NCBI RefSeq assembly: GCF_034479615.1
Contig: NZ_CP140255.1
Location: 4,402,001 to 4,466,000 of the forward strand
Source of the DNA: Vreelandella neptunia
Lineage (GTDB): Bacteria > Pseudomonadota > Gammaproteobacteria > Pseudomonadales > Halomonadaceae
DNA length: 64,000 nucleotides
Direction of reading: 5' to 3'
The notes under the pieces: generated by a model
Seen by the model: the letters and a program-made list of their open reading frames with translations, nothing else
Databases searched by the model: none
Told to the model about the DNA's origin: nothing
Position numbers and translations under genes: made by a program
In this document: positions 7,307 through 15,934 of the stretch, piece by piece
Layout of the letters: every line of letters begins with the position of its first letter
How positions within the stretch are numbered: the first letter of the stretch is position 1

Positions 7307-8077
7307 TTAGAACATTAATTTAACACCGGCAACAACTCCGGTGTCTTCCGTGTTGTCGCCACTGGCTCGGGAGAGATCTGCAGTGTCGCCGTACTCTTTC
7401 TCCCAATAGGCACCGACGTAGGGGGCGAAGCGTCGGGTCACTTCGTAGCCTAGCCGTAGGCCAGCACGAACGGAGTTAAGCCCTTCGCCCACGCCAAATT
7501 CTTCAACTTCGCTGGCAGCCACAGCAATTTCGGTGCGCGGCTGTAGGTAGAGCCGCTGCGTCAGGCGCAGATCGTATTCCCCTTCAAAACTGGCGGATAT
7601 GTCGCCATCTTCACTCACTTGTAATGCCACGTCGGTTTCAATGCCGTAGGGCATTACGCCTTGCAGGCCGACAACCCCATAGGTGCGTTCGGCGTGATCA
7701 TCGGAGAAAACACCGCCTTGATAACCGATCCCCCCCTGTAACTCCCAAAAATCAGCCACTAAACGACTATAGAGTAGTTCCAAAGACTCAAACTCAGCAT
7801 CTTCGCCGTCGCCCTGGACATTTTCGCCTTCTGACTTTAGGTAAATGCGGTTGATATCGCCGCCGTACCAGCCTTGAAAGTCCCATACCACGGCTTCTGG
7901 GCCTTTATCAGGCACGCTATATTCGAGCCGATCAAACAGTGCCATACCCATATTATGTTCCTCAGTGGGCGCTGGCCAACTGTCTGGTGCCGCATAGCCA
8001 TCTTCGGCTTGAGCGGTCGTGGCGGCGGCCATGCCAAGGGCGGCGCTGGCGAGGGTTAAGTAGCGCTTAATTTTCAT
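7307..8077 (-). CDS. pcoB: Copper resistance protein B, outer-membrane beta-barrel
   Basis: 256-residue CopB/PcoB family protein, predicted to form an outer-membrane barrel working with the multicopper oxidase. Signal peptide MKIKRYLTLASAALGMAAATTAQA. Family features seen: the early HNMGMALFDRLEY segment, VWDFQGWYGGDINRIYLKSEGE, QGGIGYQGG and the final VVAGVKLMF typical of barrel ends. It lacks the long Met/His-rich N-terminal insert found in longer homologues, so it is the short form. The start is 9 bp from the copA stop codon, so the two are translated from one transcript ending at 7257-7283. Confidence 0.93.
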   Translation of the reverse strand: MKIKRYLTLASAALGMAAATTAQAEDGYAAPDSWPAPTEEHNMGMALFDRLEYSVPDKGPEAVVWDFQGWYGGDINRIYLKSEGENVQGDGEDAEFESLELLYSRLVADFWELQGGIGYQGGVFSDDHAERTYGVVGLQGVMPYGIETDVALQVSEDGDISASFEGEYDLRLTQRLYLQPRTEIAVAASEVEEFGVGEGLNSVRAGLRLGYEVTRRFAPYVGAYWEKEYGDTADLSRASGDNTEDTGVVAGVKLMF

Positions 8078-8086
8078 ACTGCCTCC

Positions 8087-9910
8087 TTAAGAAACTTGAA
8101 CAACGCGGAACATGCCAGCATCCATGTGATAGAGCAGGTGGCAGTGGAACGCCCAACTGCCCTCTGCATCTGCGGTGATCAACGCAGATACGCGCTCACC
8201 GGGCTTCACATTTAGGGTGTGTTTGCGTGGTATCAATTCCCCTTGGCCGTTTTCTAGCTCCATCCACATACCGTGGAGGTGAATAGGATGCTCCATCATG
8301 GTGTCGTTAATCAGAATTAGGCGCAGCCGCTCATCTTTCTCAAAATGAATAGGGCCGGTCACTTCGCTAAACTTCTTACCGTCGAACGACCACATATAAC
8401 GCTCCATATTGCCGGTCAGGTGCAGCTCAAGCTCACGGCCTGGCTCACGGCGATCAGGCCATGGTGTGAACGCTTTGAGATCCCGGTAAACCAATACGCG
8501 TCGTTCGTCAGGATCAATGCCGATTCCCGCCTGGTTATAGCGAGAGCCCGGCTGAGCTTCACCGGCGAGAAGCAAACCATTTGCGCCTATTTTGGCCTGC
8601 TCGGCTGCCATCCCCCCCATAGTAGAGTGATCCATGCCTTGCATGTTGGACATACCGGAGTGATCCATCCCAGCCATGCTGGAATGATCCATCCCCGACA
8701 TGTTGGACATGCCAGAGTGATCCATCCCCGCCATGTTGGAGTGATCCATACCGCCCATACCGTGGGCACCCATGGCTTCCATACCGCGGTCTGCAATTTG
8801 ACGGCGTTCAGGAATCTCCGCCTGCATGCCTTCACGTGGAGCTAGCGTGGCGCGTGCATAGCCGCTCCGATCCATGGCTTCGGCGAAGATGGTGTATGCC
8901 CGGTCGTCTTCAGGTGAAACCAGCACATCGTAGGTTTCAGCCACGCCAATACGGAACTCATCAACAGGAACGGGTTGCACCGGTTGTCCATCAGCGGCCA
9001 CCACGGTCATCTTCAGGCCAGGTATACGAACATCGAAAAAAGACATGGCTGAGCCGTTAATCACGCGTAGTCGTATCCGCTCACCAGCTTTGAACAAGGC
9101 ATTCCAGTTTTCTTGAGGAGAATAGCCGTTGAGAAGATAAGTATAAGTACTACCGGTGACATCGGCGATATCCCGCGAACTCATGCGCATTTGAGCCCAC
9201 ATGCCGCGCATTTCAGCGGTCTGAGCAAAACCGTTGTTACGAACATCGGCAAAGAAGTCAGCAATCGTGCGCTCTTGGAAGTTGTAATAGCCTTCCATGG
9301 TTTTCAGATTACGGAACACCGACATCGGGTCTTCAAAAGTCCAGTCGGTGAGCAGTAACACATGCTCACGGTCGTAACGGATAGGCTCACGCTCGGCAGC
9401 GTCGATAATCAATGGCCCTGCATGGCCAAGCTGCTCCTGCATACCGGAATGACTGTGGTACCAGTAGGTACCGTTCTGACGGACGGGAAAACGGTAGGTA
9501 AAGGTTTCACCAGGGGCGATACCTGCAAAGCTAACGCCAGGCACACCATCCATTTCCGGCGGTAGAATGAGACCATGCCAGTGGATGGAGGTGGGCTCGT
9601 CCAGCAGGTTGGTGACACGCAGTACTGCGTCTTGACCTTCTTTCAAACGAATCAGCGGGCCAGGACTGGTACCGTTAATGGTAATTGGTTGGGCTTCTTG
9701 TCCGTCAATAGGCAACGATTCACGGCGGATCGCCAGCGATACCTCGGGCCCTTCTTCAACGCCCTGAGCATAGACGTTGGTACGGCCCCAGGGGTTTGCC
9801 CAGGCGGGAGTTAACCCCATTGCCGCAGCAGAACCTAAGCCTAAGGCAGCGCCTCCTTTTAACACTTGCCGACGAGAAAGAGGGTGAGAAATGATACTTG
9901 AGCGTGCCAT
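8087..9910 (-). CDS. pcoA: Periplasmic multicopper oxidase CopA/PcoA (copper resistance)
   Basis: 607-residue three-domain multicopper oxidase that oxidises Cu(I) in the periplasm. Twin-arginine signal SRRQVLKGGAALGLGSAAA is present, so it is exported folded. The copper ligands are visible: HWHG (near residue 109), HSHS (near 152), HPIHLHG (near 540) and HCHLLYHMDAGM (near 590), which supply the type 1, 2 and 3 sites. Between domains (about residues 385-435) is a Met-rich repeat of MDHS(N/G)MxxM units that likely gathers Cu. It follows the two-component genes and precedes copB. A copper-type box is at 9956-9972. The family is also called CopA, not to be confused with the P-type ATPase at 1-770. 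Confidence 0.96.
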   Translation of the reverse strand: MARSSIISHPLSRRQVLKGGAALGLGSAAAMGLTPAWANPWGRTNVYAQGVEEGPEVSLAIRRESLPIDGQEAQPITINGTSPGPLIRLKEGQDAVLRVTNLLDEPTSIHWHGLILPPEMDGVPGVSFAGIAPGETFTYRFPVRQNGTYWYHSHSGMQEQLGHAGPLIIDAAEREPIRYDREHVLLLTDWTFEDPMSVFRNLKTMEGYYNFQERTIADFFADVRNNGFAQTAEMRGMWAQMRMSSRDIADVTGSTYTYLLNGYSPQENWNALFKAGERIRLRVINGSAMSFFDVRIPGLKMTVVAADGQPVQPVPVDEFRIGVAETYDVLVSPEDDRAYTIFAEAMDRSGYARATLAPREGMQAEIPERRQIADRGMEAMGAHGMGGMDHSNMAGMDHSGMSNMSGMDHSSMAGMDHSGMSNMQGMDHSTMGGMAAEQAKIGANGLLLAGEAQPGSRYNQAGIGIDPDERRVLVYRDLKAFTPWPDRREPGRELELHLTGNMERYMWSFDGKKFSEVTGPIHFEKDERLRLILINDTMMEHPIHLHGMWMELENGQGELIPRKHTLNVKPGERVSALITADAEGSWAFHCHLLYHMDAGMFRVVQVS

Positions 9911-9955
9911 GTGTAACTCCCATCAATGATGAATGACACCATCTTGATGGAAGAA

Positions 9956-9972
9956 CCTGAAACAAAGCTGAA
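9956..9972 (-). promoter_or_regulatory. Copper-type direct-repeat box upstream of the multicopper oxidase
   Basis: Minus strand TTCAGCTTTGTTTCAGG. Two TTCAG half sites lie 11 bp apart, one DNA turn, as expected for an OmpR-family regulator binding as a tandem dimer. It lies 46 bp upstream of the oxidase start, between it and the sensor-kinase stop. Confidence 0.55.
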
Positions 9973-9978
9973 TAATGA

Positions 9979-11313
9979 TTAATTAGCTACTTCACCCGCT
10001 AGAGGCAGGATAATCGTAACGCGCAGTCCACCCAGTGGACTGCGCTCAAAATACGAGTGCCCTGAGTAGCGGGCAATTAGCTGCGCAAGAATCGACAGGC
10101 CTAAGCCGTAGCCGGGACGGCGTTCATCCAGTCGTGTGCCACGCTCTCCCAAGCGCGAAAGATCCTCTTCTGCAACGCCGAGGCCGTCATCATCAATGGT
10201 GAGCGTGAGTGTGGTTGCGGAGACGGCAATATCGCAAAGAACGCGCCTGCTCGACCATTTTCCTGCGTTATCAAGCACGATGCCTAATATTTCTGAAAAA
10301 TCGTGAGATTCAATGGGAACTTGTTCTTCCTCACGTGCTGAGTGAGTCAGGTCGAACATACGCTCAGGATAGAGGCTACGGAACATCTCAATCAGCCGTA
10401 AGCTATCACGAGTAACGTTGGCCATTCGTCCCGCATTAGGGCCTGCAATACGTGAACGACGCAGCTCCGCATCCAACTGGGCGTTAATGTCTTCAATACG
10501 GCTGAGTAGTTTATGGCGCCGGTTGTCATCAATGGGCCGGTTGCCACGCAGTACTTGAGTAACGGCTGCCAGCGGGGTTTTTAATGCGTGTGATAGGTTG
10601 GCGACCGATTCTCGCGAGCGCTTCAGACGAAGATCAATGTCGTCCATGAACCAGTTCAACTGGTCGACTAATTCATCTAGCTCCGAAGGGGCTACTAATG
10701 ACAAGCGATCACGTTTGCCTGATCGCAATGCTTCAAGTTGTTGGCGCAGTTGCCAGAGTGGTATGAGTCCACGGTTAACCGCTAGCATGTTGAGTATGAT
10801 GAGCATCCCTAAAAGCACGGCGGCGATCCCACCGACCCACCAGTGTAAAGTTGCAAGCCCTGATTCTACTTGGGAAAAATCCTCGCCCACCAATAGCACA
10901 CCCTGCGTGCCCTGCCACTCAAAATGGCGGCGATAGACGAGCATGTGCTGTGTTCCGCGATTCACATCTATTAGGGCATCGCCGCTCTCATCTAGCAACG
11001 GAGCCAGCTGTTGCTGCCATTGCGGGTCAGAAGCGCTGACCGAGCCATTGAAACGGAGTACGTAGAGATGATGAAAGACTTGATAGCCTTGGCTAACCGA
11101 GTCGAGCGCAGTCGGTACAGTCGTTTGGTCTTGCTCTAGCTGCGCGACCGCGTGGTTTGCTTCACGTTGTAAGCGATCACCTAAAAAATCCCTTGCCAGG
11201 CTCTGTAAAAAGATCCCGTGCAATAGCCACGTGGTGACCACCACCAGTAGCGCGACGCCGCCTAACCATGCGAGTAGCCGAATGCGTAAACTGCGTCTAT
11301 CAATGTGAAGCAA
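9979..11313 (-). CDS. copS: Copper-responsive sensor histidine kinase (CopS/CusS-like)
   Basis: Membrane sensor kinase paired with the response regulator at 11300-11965. Seen: a first membrane helix (LAWLGGVALLVVVTTWLL), a periplasmic domain of about 130 residues, a second helix (GGIAAVLLGMLIILNMLAV), a HAMP-like linker, the phospho-accepting His in NLSHALKTPLAAV, and ATP-binding motifs DNAGKW, DDDGLGV and GLGLSI. The open frame reaches back to 11427, but the kinase family starts near LLHIDRRSLRIRLL. The TTG at 11311-11313 with an upstream AGGGG is chosen, giving 444 residues and a 14-nt overlap with the regulator gene. This start is an inference. Copper is assumed as signal from the operon context. 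Confidence 0.85.
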   Translation of the reverse strand: MLHIDRRSLRIRLLAWLGGVALLVVVTTWLLHGIFLQSLARDFLGDRLQREANHAVAQLEQDQTTVPTALDSVSQGYQVFHHLYVLRFNGSVSASDPQWQQQLAPLLDESGDALIDVNRGTQHMLVYRRHFEWQGTQGVLLVGEDFSQVESGLATLHWWVGGIAAVLLGMLIILNMLAVNRGLIPLWQLRQQLEALRSGKRDRLSLVAPSELDELVDQLNWFMDDIDLRLKRSRESVANLSHALKTPLAAVTQVLRGNRPIDDNRRHKLLSRIEDINAQLDAELRRSRIAGPNAGRMANVTRDSLRLIEMFRSLYPERMFDLTHSAREEEQVPIESHDFSEILGIVLDNAGKWSSRRVLCDIAVSATTLTLTIDDDGLGVAEEDLSRLGERGTRLDERRPGYGLGLSILAQLIARYSGHSYFERSPLGGLRVTIILPLAGEVAN

Positions 11314-11965
11314 AGAAATACCCCTGACCACGTCGCGTTTGAATGACTGATTTACCGAGATAACGACGCAGACGAGCGATGTAGACTTCCACCAAGTTAG
11401 GTGCTGCAGCGTCCTGCTCCAAGGCATAGAGCTGCTCTAGTAGCTGATCTTTCGAGTGAATACGGTCTGGATGCAGCATTAAGTAGCGTAGTAATCGAAA
11501 CTCCGTCGCCGTGAGCGAACGCCAAGTTTCTCCCTCTAGACATACTCGTTGGCCTGCTTTATCCAGCGATACGCCATTGAGCGTCACGACTTGAGATAAC
11601 TGACCAGACTGCCTGCGCAGCAGTGCCTTCAAACGGGCCATAAGCTCGGCTTCATGGAAGGGTTTTGCTAGGTAATCATCGGCACCCGTTTCAAGACCAA
11701 TGACTTTATCTTCCCAAGTATCGCGCGCCGTCAAGATCAAGATAGGCGTGCTGCGTTTTTGCTTGCGCCACTGGGCTAGTAGATCTAGTCCCGAGCCATC
11801 GGGCAAACCGAGATCTAAGATAGCCAGCTCGTAATGCTCGGTTGCCATGAGCGACTTGGCCGCTTTCAATGAAGCGGCCAAGTCGACAAGGTAACCGTTG
11901 TCCTTGAGACTCTCTGCCAAGCTTTCTGCCAGCAAATCATCATCTTCGAGTAGCAACAGTTTCAT
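11300..11965 (-). CDS. copR: OmpR-family response regulator of the copper operon (CopR/CusR-like)
   Basis: 221 residues. The receiver domain shows the acidic pocket EDDD near the start, the phospho-accepting Asp in LAILDLGLPDGSG (about residue 51), the conserved Thr in LILTARD and Lys in DYLAKPF. The C-terminal winged helix (TATEFRLLRYLMLHPDRIHSK ... VYIARLRRYLGKSVIQTRRGQGY) marks the OmpR/PhoB family. It overlaps the kinase gene and follows the cupredoxin gene by 14 bp. I infer that it binds the direct-repeat boxes at 6666, 7222, 9956 and 12530. Confidence 0.93.
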   Translation of the reverse strand: MKLLLLEDDDLLAESLAESLKDNGYLVDLAASLKAAKSLMATEHYELAILDLGLPDGSGLDLLAQWRKQKRSTPILILTARDTWEDKVIGLETGADDYLAKPFHEAELMARLKALLRRQSGQLSQVVTLNGVSLDKAGQRVCLEGETWRSLTATEFRLLRYLMLHPDRIHSKDQLLEQLYALEQDAAAPNLVEVYIARLRRYLGKSVIQTRRGQGYFFASH

Positions 11966-11979
11966 GGGTAAACGTCAGA

Positions 11980-12486
11980 TTAGAAAGTAAAATTGCCGTA
12001 CATGCCGGATTCGTAATGGCCGGGAATGTTACAAGCATACTCTAGCTCGTTAGTATTATCAGGAACACTCCATAATAGAGTCCCGGTCTCACCAGGTGCA
12101 ATTGTGACGCCTGCCATGCTCATATTGGCCATATCGTGGCCTTCACCTTGTGACATGTTTGACATGTCATGACCTTCGCCATTTGCCATGTCTAGCATCA
12201 TTTGACGATGCTCTTCCTGGGCTTCTTTACTGCCAATCACAAATTCATGCTCTAAATTGCCGGTGTTGGTGATTTCAAATTTAACCACCTCCCCAGCCGC
12301 CAGTTCTAGCTCTTCAGGGTCGAACCACATATCGCCAGCCTCAAGGCTGATCGTGCGGTCAACGTCAGCCTCGGTTAGGTTATTGCCACCACCGCCGTGG
12401 CCGGGTGCAGCCAGCGCCGCGCCCGTGATCAGACTTAATGAAAGGGCAAACAAAGACGTTGTTAAAAGAGTGTAGCGCATGGTCAT
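11980..12486 (-). CDS. Periplasmic cupredoxin-like copper protein with Met/His-rich insert
   Basis: 168 residues with a Sec signal peptide ending near GAALAAPGHGGGG. The mature chain is a plastocyanin-like fold: FDPEELELAAGEVVKFEITNTGNLEHEFVIG supplies the first His ligand (EHEF), and YACNIPGHYESGMYG supplies Cys, His and Met, a complete type 1 copper site. Between them is an insert with two near-identical EGHDM(S/A)NMS units likely to bind extra copper. It is the first gene of the leftward copper operon, preceded by a box at 12530-12546. The ATG at 12480 is an equally plausible start. Confidence 0.88.
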   Translation of the reverse strand: MTMRYTLLTTSLFALSLSLITGAALAAPGHGGGGNNLTEADVDRTISLEAGDMWFDPEELELAAGEVVKFEITNTGNLEHEFVIGSKEAQEEHRQMMLDMANGEGHDMSNMSQGEGHDMANMSMAGVTIAPGETGTLLWSVPDNTNELEYACNIPGHYESGMYGNFTF

Positions 12487-12529
12487 TTACCTCAGAGGTT
12501 ATTGTCACCCGTTCTTTATACGGTGTTAA

Positions 12530-12546
12530 CCTGAAACGAGCCTGAA
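12530..12546 (-). promoter_or_regulatory. Copper-type direct-repeat box at the head of the copper operon
   Basis: Minus strand TTCAGGCTCGTTTCAGG, with TTCAGG half sites 11 bp apart. It lies 44 bp upstream of the cupredoxin start and only 17 bp from the left end of the ISL3-family element, so the element landed just outside this promoter. Confidence 0.55.
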
Positions 12547-12620
12547 CCTACAGTAAAAATATGGGTATACGGATTTAATGGTTGATGGGGCACCTTCACC
12601 CCATCAATCTGATACCACCC

Positions 12621-13910
12621 TCAGATGGTTGATAGATCGACTCCGTAGTTGAGTTCCTCTGCGAAGTCCGGCAGTCCGTAACCGATGGTTTTCTTGTAGA
12701 AAGGAGAGACCTTCGCAGTCGGTGCCTTCTTCTTGTGCTTCGTGGTGTAGAGCATTCGTGCCCGCATCACCTCGAAGGAGTAACCGCGCCCTTCACGGTT
12801 CTTGTCCTTGGCCAGTCGGTTGATGGACTCCGTGTAAGCGTTGGTGACGGGCATGTCCGTCTCGAAGTAGGTCATGGTCTCTTCGCGCCAGTTTCCCACT
12901 GCCCTGACCAGATCGCTCCAGACTTCCTTTTGGCCCTTCGGGATGGTGGCTATCCACTCGTCCAGGGCGGCTTCTGCCTGGAGCCGTGTGGTGGCGTCCC
13001 AGATGCCGTAGAAGCGCTCCTTGTGCTCGTAGGCGGCCAGCAGTTGCGGGAACGCGCCTGTTCAGGTCTCCATAATGAGGCGCTCCCGGTCTGAGACTTC
13101 GTGAGCGCGTTTCAGCAGGATTTTCCGGTCTCCCTTGAGAGTCCGGCTCTGGGACGGTTTCAGCTCCTTTCTGAGGCCCTTGCGCACTCTCTCTAGGGCA
13201 TCGTTGGCCATGCGCACCACATGGAACTTATCGACCACGATACGGGCCTGGGGCAGCACAGCCTTGACCGCTGCCCGGTAGGGGTTCCACATGTCCATGC
13301 TGACGATCTCGACCTTCTGCCGGTCTTTCAGCTTCATCAGGTAGTTGGTCACCACGTCCTGGCGGCGGGTGGCCAGCAGGTCGAGCAGGGTTCGCTCCTC
13401 AATGTTGGTCAGAATGCAGCGGTAGCGCTTGTTCAGGTATAGCTCGTCAATGCCCAGGATGCGGGGCGTCTCGAAGCGGTGCCAGCGCCCCAGGAACTCG
13501 GCGCGGGCGTTGAAGATGTCGCGCACCGTCTTCTCGTCCAGGCCGGTCTGTGCCGCCACAAAGGTGTAGGGGTGGTTGAAGGATTCCTTCTCCACGTACT
13601 CATGCAGCCGCAGTGTCATACGGAATCCGTCCACCATCTCCGGTAGCTGGGGCCTGAATGTTGTCTTGCAGGCCCGGCAGGTGTATCGGCGGCGGACCAC
13701 CCAGAGAGTGACCCGCTTGCCGTGGATGGGCAGATCACGATAGGGAACGTCACGCTTGCCGAACCGTACGAACTCACCCTGCACGCCGCATTCCTCGCAG
13801 GCGATGGGATCGGGCACGTCCACCTGGAAGTGCATTTCGTCGTCGGTTGATTTGCAGCCCAGTACTTGGTATTGCGGCAGGTGAAGGATGTTGTCGGGAA
13901 GTTCGGTCAT
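12621..13910 (-). pseudogene. tnpA: ISL3-family transposase with a single in-frame TGA
   Basis: The frame from 13910 to 12621 would give about 429 residues of an ISL3-family transposase. The N-terminal zinc-ribbon-like region (CEECGVQGEF ... CRACKTTF) and the DDE core (ILGIDELYLNKR, VSMDMWNPYRAAV) are readable, and the C-terminal part (TESINRLAKDKNREGRGYSF) is intact. A TGA at 13062-13064, within METxTGAFPQLL, stops it after 282 residues; the frame is continuous on both sides. Relatives plausibly have Trp (TGG) at this position, so one base change would explain it. The element is probably not self-mobile now, unless the TGA is a sequencing error. Confidence 0.85.
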
Positions 13911-13931
13911 GGTGTTGTATAGGCGTAGGTG

Positions 13932-14444
13932 TCAGTCAGATCCATCCGGCTCGGCATTGGTGTTTGCTTTTTTACCCAACAAGCTGCTGGAAACGAAAAG
14001 TAAGGCACCGAGGACAATTGCAATATCAGCCAGGTTGAAGGCCGGCCAATGCCAGTCTCGCCAATAGAAATCAAAGGAATCCACAACATAGCCGCGAAAG
14101 ACCCGGTCAATCAGGTTGCCCATGGCGCCACCGAGGATAAGACTGTAAGCGATGGCTTCTCCTTTATGACGATTTTCAAGGATCAGCTTGATCAGAAAAA
14201 TCGAGACCACTACCGCGATTCCGATAAAAAAGTAGCGCTGCCAGCCTCCACCATTCGCAAAAAGACTGAATGCGGCACCGGTGTTCCATAGGTGCACCCA
14301 GTTAAAGAACGGGGTCACCGAAACATACTCGCCATAGGCCATTGATTGCTGCACCAGCCACTTTACAGCCTGATCAGACGCTGCCAGCAGGCCCGATATG
14401 GACAATAGGGCATACGGCGAGAGCTTTTTGCCAATAATGAGCAT
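13932..14444 (-). CDS. lspA: Signal peptidase II (LspA), passenger copy of the ISPpu12-type element
   Basis: 170-residue integral membrane aspartyl protease that cuts the signal peptide of prolipoproteins. Four hydrophobic segments are visible, with the catalytic aspartates in GGAMGNLIDRVFRGYVVDSF and AFNLADIAIVLG. It is full length. As part of the mobile element it is an additional copy; the housekeeping gene should lie elsewhere beside ileS. Its stop is 20 bp from the transposase start and its start is 3 bp from the end of the CDF transporter gene, so the passengers form one leftward transcript. LspA genes of this type often travel with metal-efflux genes. Confidence 0.93.
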   Translation of the reverse strand: MLIIGKKLSPYALLSISGLLAASDQAVKWLVQQSMAYGEYVSVTPFFNWVHLWNTGAAFSLFANGGGWQRYFFIGIAVVVSIFLIKLILENRHKGEAIAYSLILGGAMGNLIDRVFRGYVVDSFDFYWRDWHWPAFNLADIAIVLGALLFVSSSLLGKKANTNAEPDGSD

Positions 14445-14447
14445 TAT

Positions 14448-15344
14448 TTAACCCTTCAACGCCAAAATGCGTCTGGCACCGTTAAGTACAATGCCCCCCG
14501 CGATGGTGCCGATAATCAGATCCGGATAATTGGAACCGGTCCACGCGACCAGGGCGCCGGCGGTGATGACCCCCAGGTTGATCACCACGTCGTTGGCCGA
14601 GAATATCCAGCTTGCCTTCATGTGCGCCCCGCCTTCCCGATGTTTGGATATGAGCAGCAGACAACTGGTATTGGCAATCAATGCGACGAATGCGATAGCC
14701 ATCATCACCAGCGATTCAGGCTCACTACCGAATACAAAGCGTCTCACCACCTCTACGAGCACGCCCACAGCCAAGATCAGTTGCAGTACACCAGCAAGAT
14801 GCGCGGCACGTACCTGCATTTTCACGCTATGTCCAACCGCATAAAGGGCAAGCCCGTACACCGCCGCATCGGCAAAATTGTCCAGGGATTCTCCAATCAG
14901 GCCGGTGGACTGGGCGATCAGACCGGCAGTCATTTCCACCACGAACAGAAGTGCATTGATGCCGAGCAACCAGCGCAGGGTCCCGGATTCTTGCTTAGCA
15001 GAAGCTGCCGAAAACTCGGCGGCCTTGATGGTCTCCGGATTTGCAGCGACGGTTTCCTGAAGCGAGGCGCCTAGCCCCAAGGTCTTCAGTTTCGAGGTGA
15101 CGGGCTCGACCTCGCCGTCATGCACGACCTTCAGCCGGCGGTTCGACAAGTCGAAGGACAGCGCCCGAATCTCCTCAAAGCCGTTCAGGGCTAGGCGAAT
15201 CATTCGTTCTTCTGATGGACAGTCCATCTTCGGCACGGCATAAACACTGACCCATCTCCCTGGCGCCTCGGAGGAGGCCTGTATATCGGTATCCGCTGCG
15301 GACGTTGCATCACCGCCACAGGCGCCACCACAGGATTTGCTCAT
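14448..15344 (-). CDS. Cation-diffusion-facilitator (CDF) heavy-metal transporter, passenger gene
   Basis: 298-residue inner-membrane protein. A Cys-rich start (SCGGACGG) and an HMA-like region with MDCPSEE (near residue 40) precede the CDF membrane domain. Membrane helices include LRWLLGINALLFVVEMTAGL and YGLALYAVG. The paired metal-site motif is seen as ESLDNFADAAVYG, and a later SANDVVINLG supplies the second motif. It would export a divalent metal, probably Zn, Cd or Co, using proton exchange. ATG 15344 with GGAG upstream is preferred over TTG 15365. It is divergent from the MerR regulator at 15440, and its promoter at 15378-15408 has the MerR-type long spacer. Confidence 0.88.
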   Translation of the reverse strand: MSKSCGGACGGDATSAADTDIQASSEAPGRWVSVYAVPKMDCPSEERMIRLALNGFEEIRALSFDLSNRRLKVVHDGEVEPVTSKLKTLGLGASLQETVAANPETIKAAEFSAASAKQESGTLRWLLGINALLFVVEMTAGLIAQSTGLIGESLDNFADAAVYGLALYAVGHSVKMQVRAAHLAGVLQLILAVGVLVEVVRRFVFGSEPESLVMMAIAFVALIANTSCLLLISKHREGGAHMKASWIFSANDVVINLGVITAGALVAWTGSNYPDLIIGTIAGGIVLNGARRILALKG

Positions 15345-15377
15345 GATACGACTCCACTTGAACAATGTTGTGGTACC

Positions 15378-15408
15378 ATTTAAAACTATAAAGCTACTAT
15401 AAGGTCAA
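15378..15408 (-). promoter_or_regulatory. MerR-type operator-promoter of the CDF/lspA passengers
   Basis: TTGACC and TTAAAT on the minus strand separated by 19 bp, with TATAGTAGCTTTATAG inside the spacer. This closely resembles the CadR/PbrR/ZntR class of operators. It lies between the CDF gene and its divergent MerR regulator. Confidence 0.7.
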
Positions 15409-15439
15409 TAGAGTAAAGAATCCGTTGGGGAGGAGGCTG

Positions 15440-15847
15440 ATGCGCATTGGTCAGTTGGCGCAGTTGGTAGGGGTCGAAACACAGACGATCCGCTTCTATG
15501 AACAGCAGGGCTTGTTGCCGCCGCCTGATCGGCAGGACAACGGTTACCGTGTCTATACCGAGAAGCATGGTGAGGGGCTGGCCTTCATCCGTCGCTGCAG
15601 AATCCTGGGCCTGTCACTGGCTGAGATTCACGAACTACAGAGCTATCAGGACGACCCTCATCAGCCTTGTACCGCCGTCAACGCCTTGCTCGATGATCAC
15701 ATCTCTCATGTGCGGTCGCAGATAACCGCTCTGCAAGCGCTTGAGAAACAACTCGTTTCACTGAGAGCGAGTTGCAACGATGACCGGGAAGTTGAGGCGT
15801 GTGGGGTTCTTGCTGGAATTAGCGAAGGAAACATGCACCAGCAGTAG
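15440..15847 (+). CDS. MerR-family regulator of CadR/PbrR type, passenger gene
   Basis: 135 residues. N-terminal helix-turn-helix MRIGQLAQLVGVETQTIRFYE, then the dimerisation helix. Metal-binding cysteines are in the positions used by CadR and PbrR: HQPCTAVNALLDDH (about residue 78), RASCNDDREVEACGVL (about 113 and 120). The C-terminal GNMHQQ adds a His. It likely senses Cd, Pb or Zn and activates the divergent CDF gene. ATG 15440 is chosen over TTG 15425 because GGGGAGGAGG sits directly upstream of it. It is the rightmost gene of the ISPpu12-type element. Confidence 0.9.
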   Translation: MRIGQLAQLVGVETQTIRFYEQQGLLPPPDRQDNGYRVYTEKHGEGLAFIRRCRILGLSLAEIHELQSYQDDPHQPCTAVNALLDDHISHVRSQITALQALEKQLVSLRASCNDDREVEACGVLAGISEGNMHQQ

Positions 15848-15934
15848 GTGAAGCATCAACCAGATAATCCGATGAGATGCCGGTCTGTCTCACTCTCATG
15901 CAAAGGTAAGATCAACCATTTAATCCGCTTACCC

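Larger units (their letters stand above)
12563..15934. mobile_element. ISPpu12-type ISL3-family element with passenger metal genes
   Basis: Imperfect 24-bp terminal inverted repeats at 12563-12586 and 15911-15934 match at 21 of 24 positions; the outer ends are GGGTATACGG and its counterpart CCGCTTACCC. The unit is 3372 bp. Inside are an ISL3-family transposase (broken by one TGA), lspA, a cation-diffusion facilitator and a divergent MerR regulator. This is the gene set known from ISPpu12 of Pseudomonas plasmid pWW0. The flanking octamers (AAAAATAT and TTTTTTCT) are not a direct repeat. The right flank is the interior of a truncated IS5 copy whose remainder is absent on the left, so a rearrangement followed insertion. 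Confidence 0.85.

Noticed and set aside
8345..8845. Plus-strand 166-codon frame opposite the multicopper oxidase
   Set aside because: A shadow of the Met-rich repeat of the oxidase; His-rich only because it is the complement of MDHSxM codons.
5112..13064. Recoding of TGA as a sense codon
   Set aside because: Many intact genes in the window end with TGA, so the code is standard; the two in-frame TGAs are mutations or errors.
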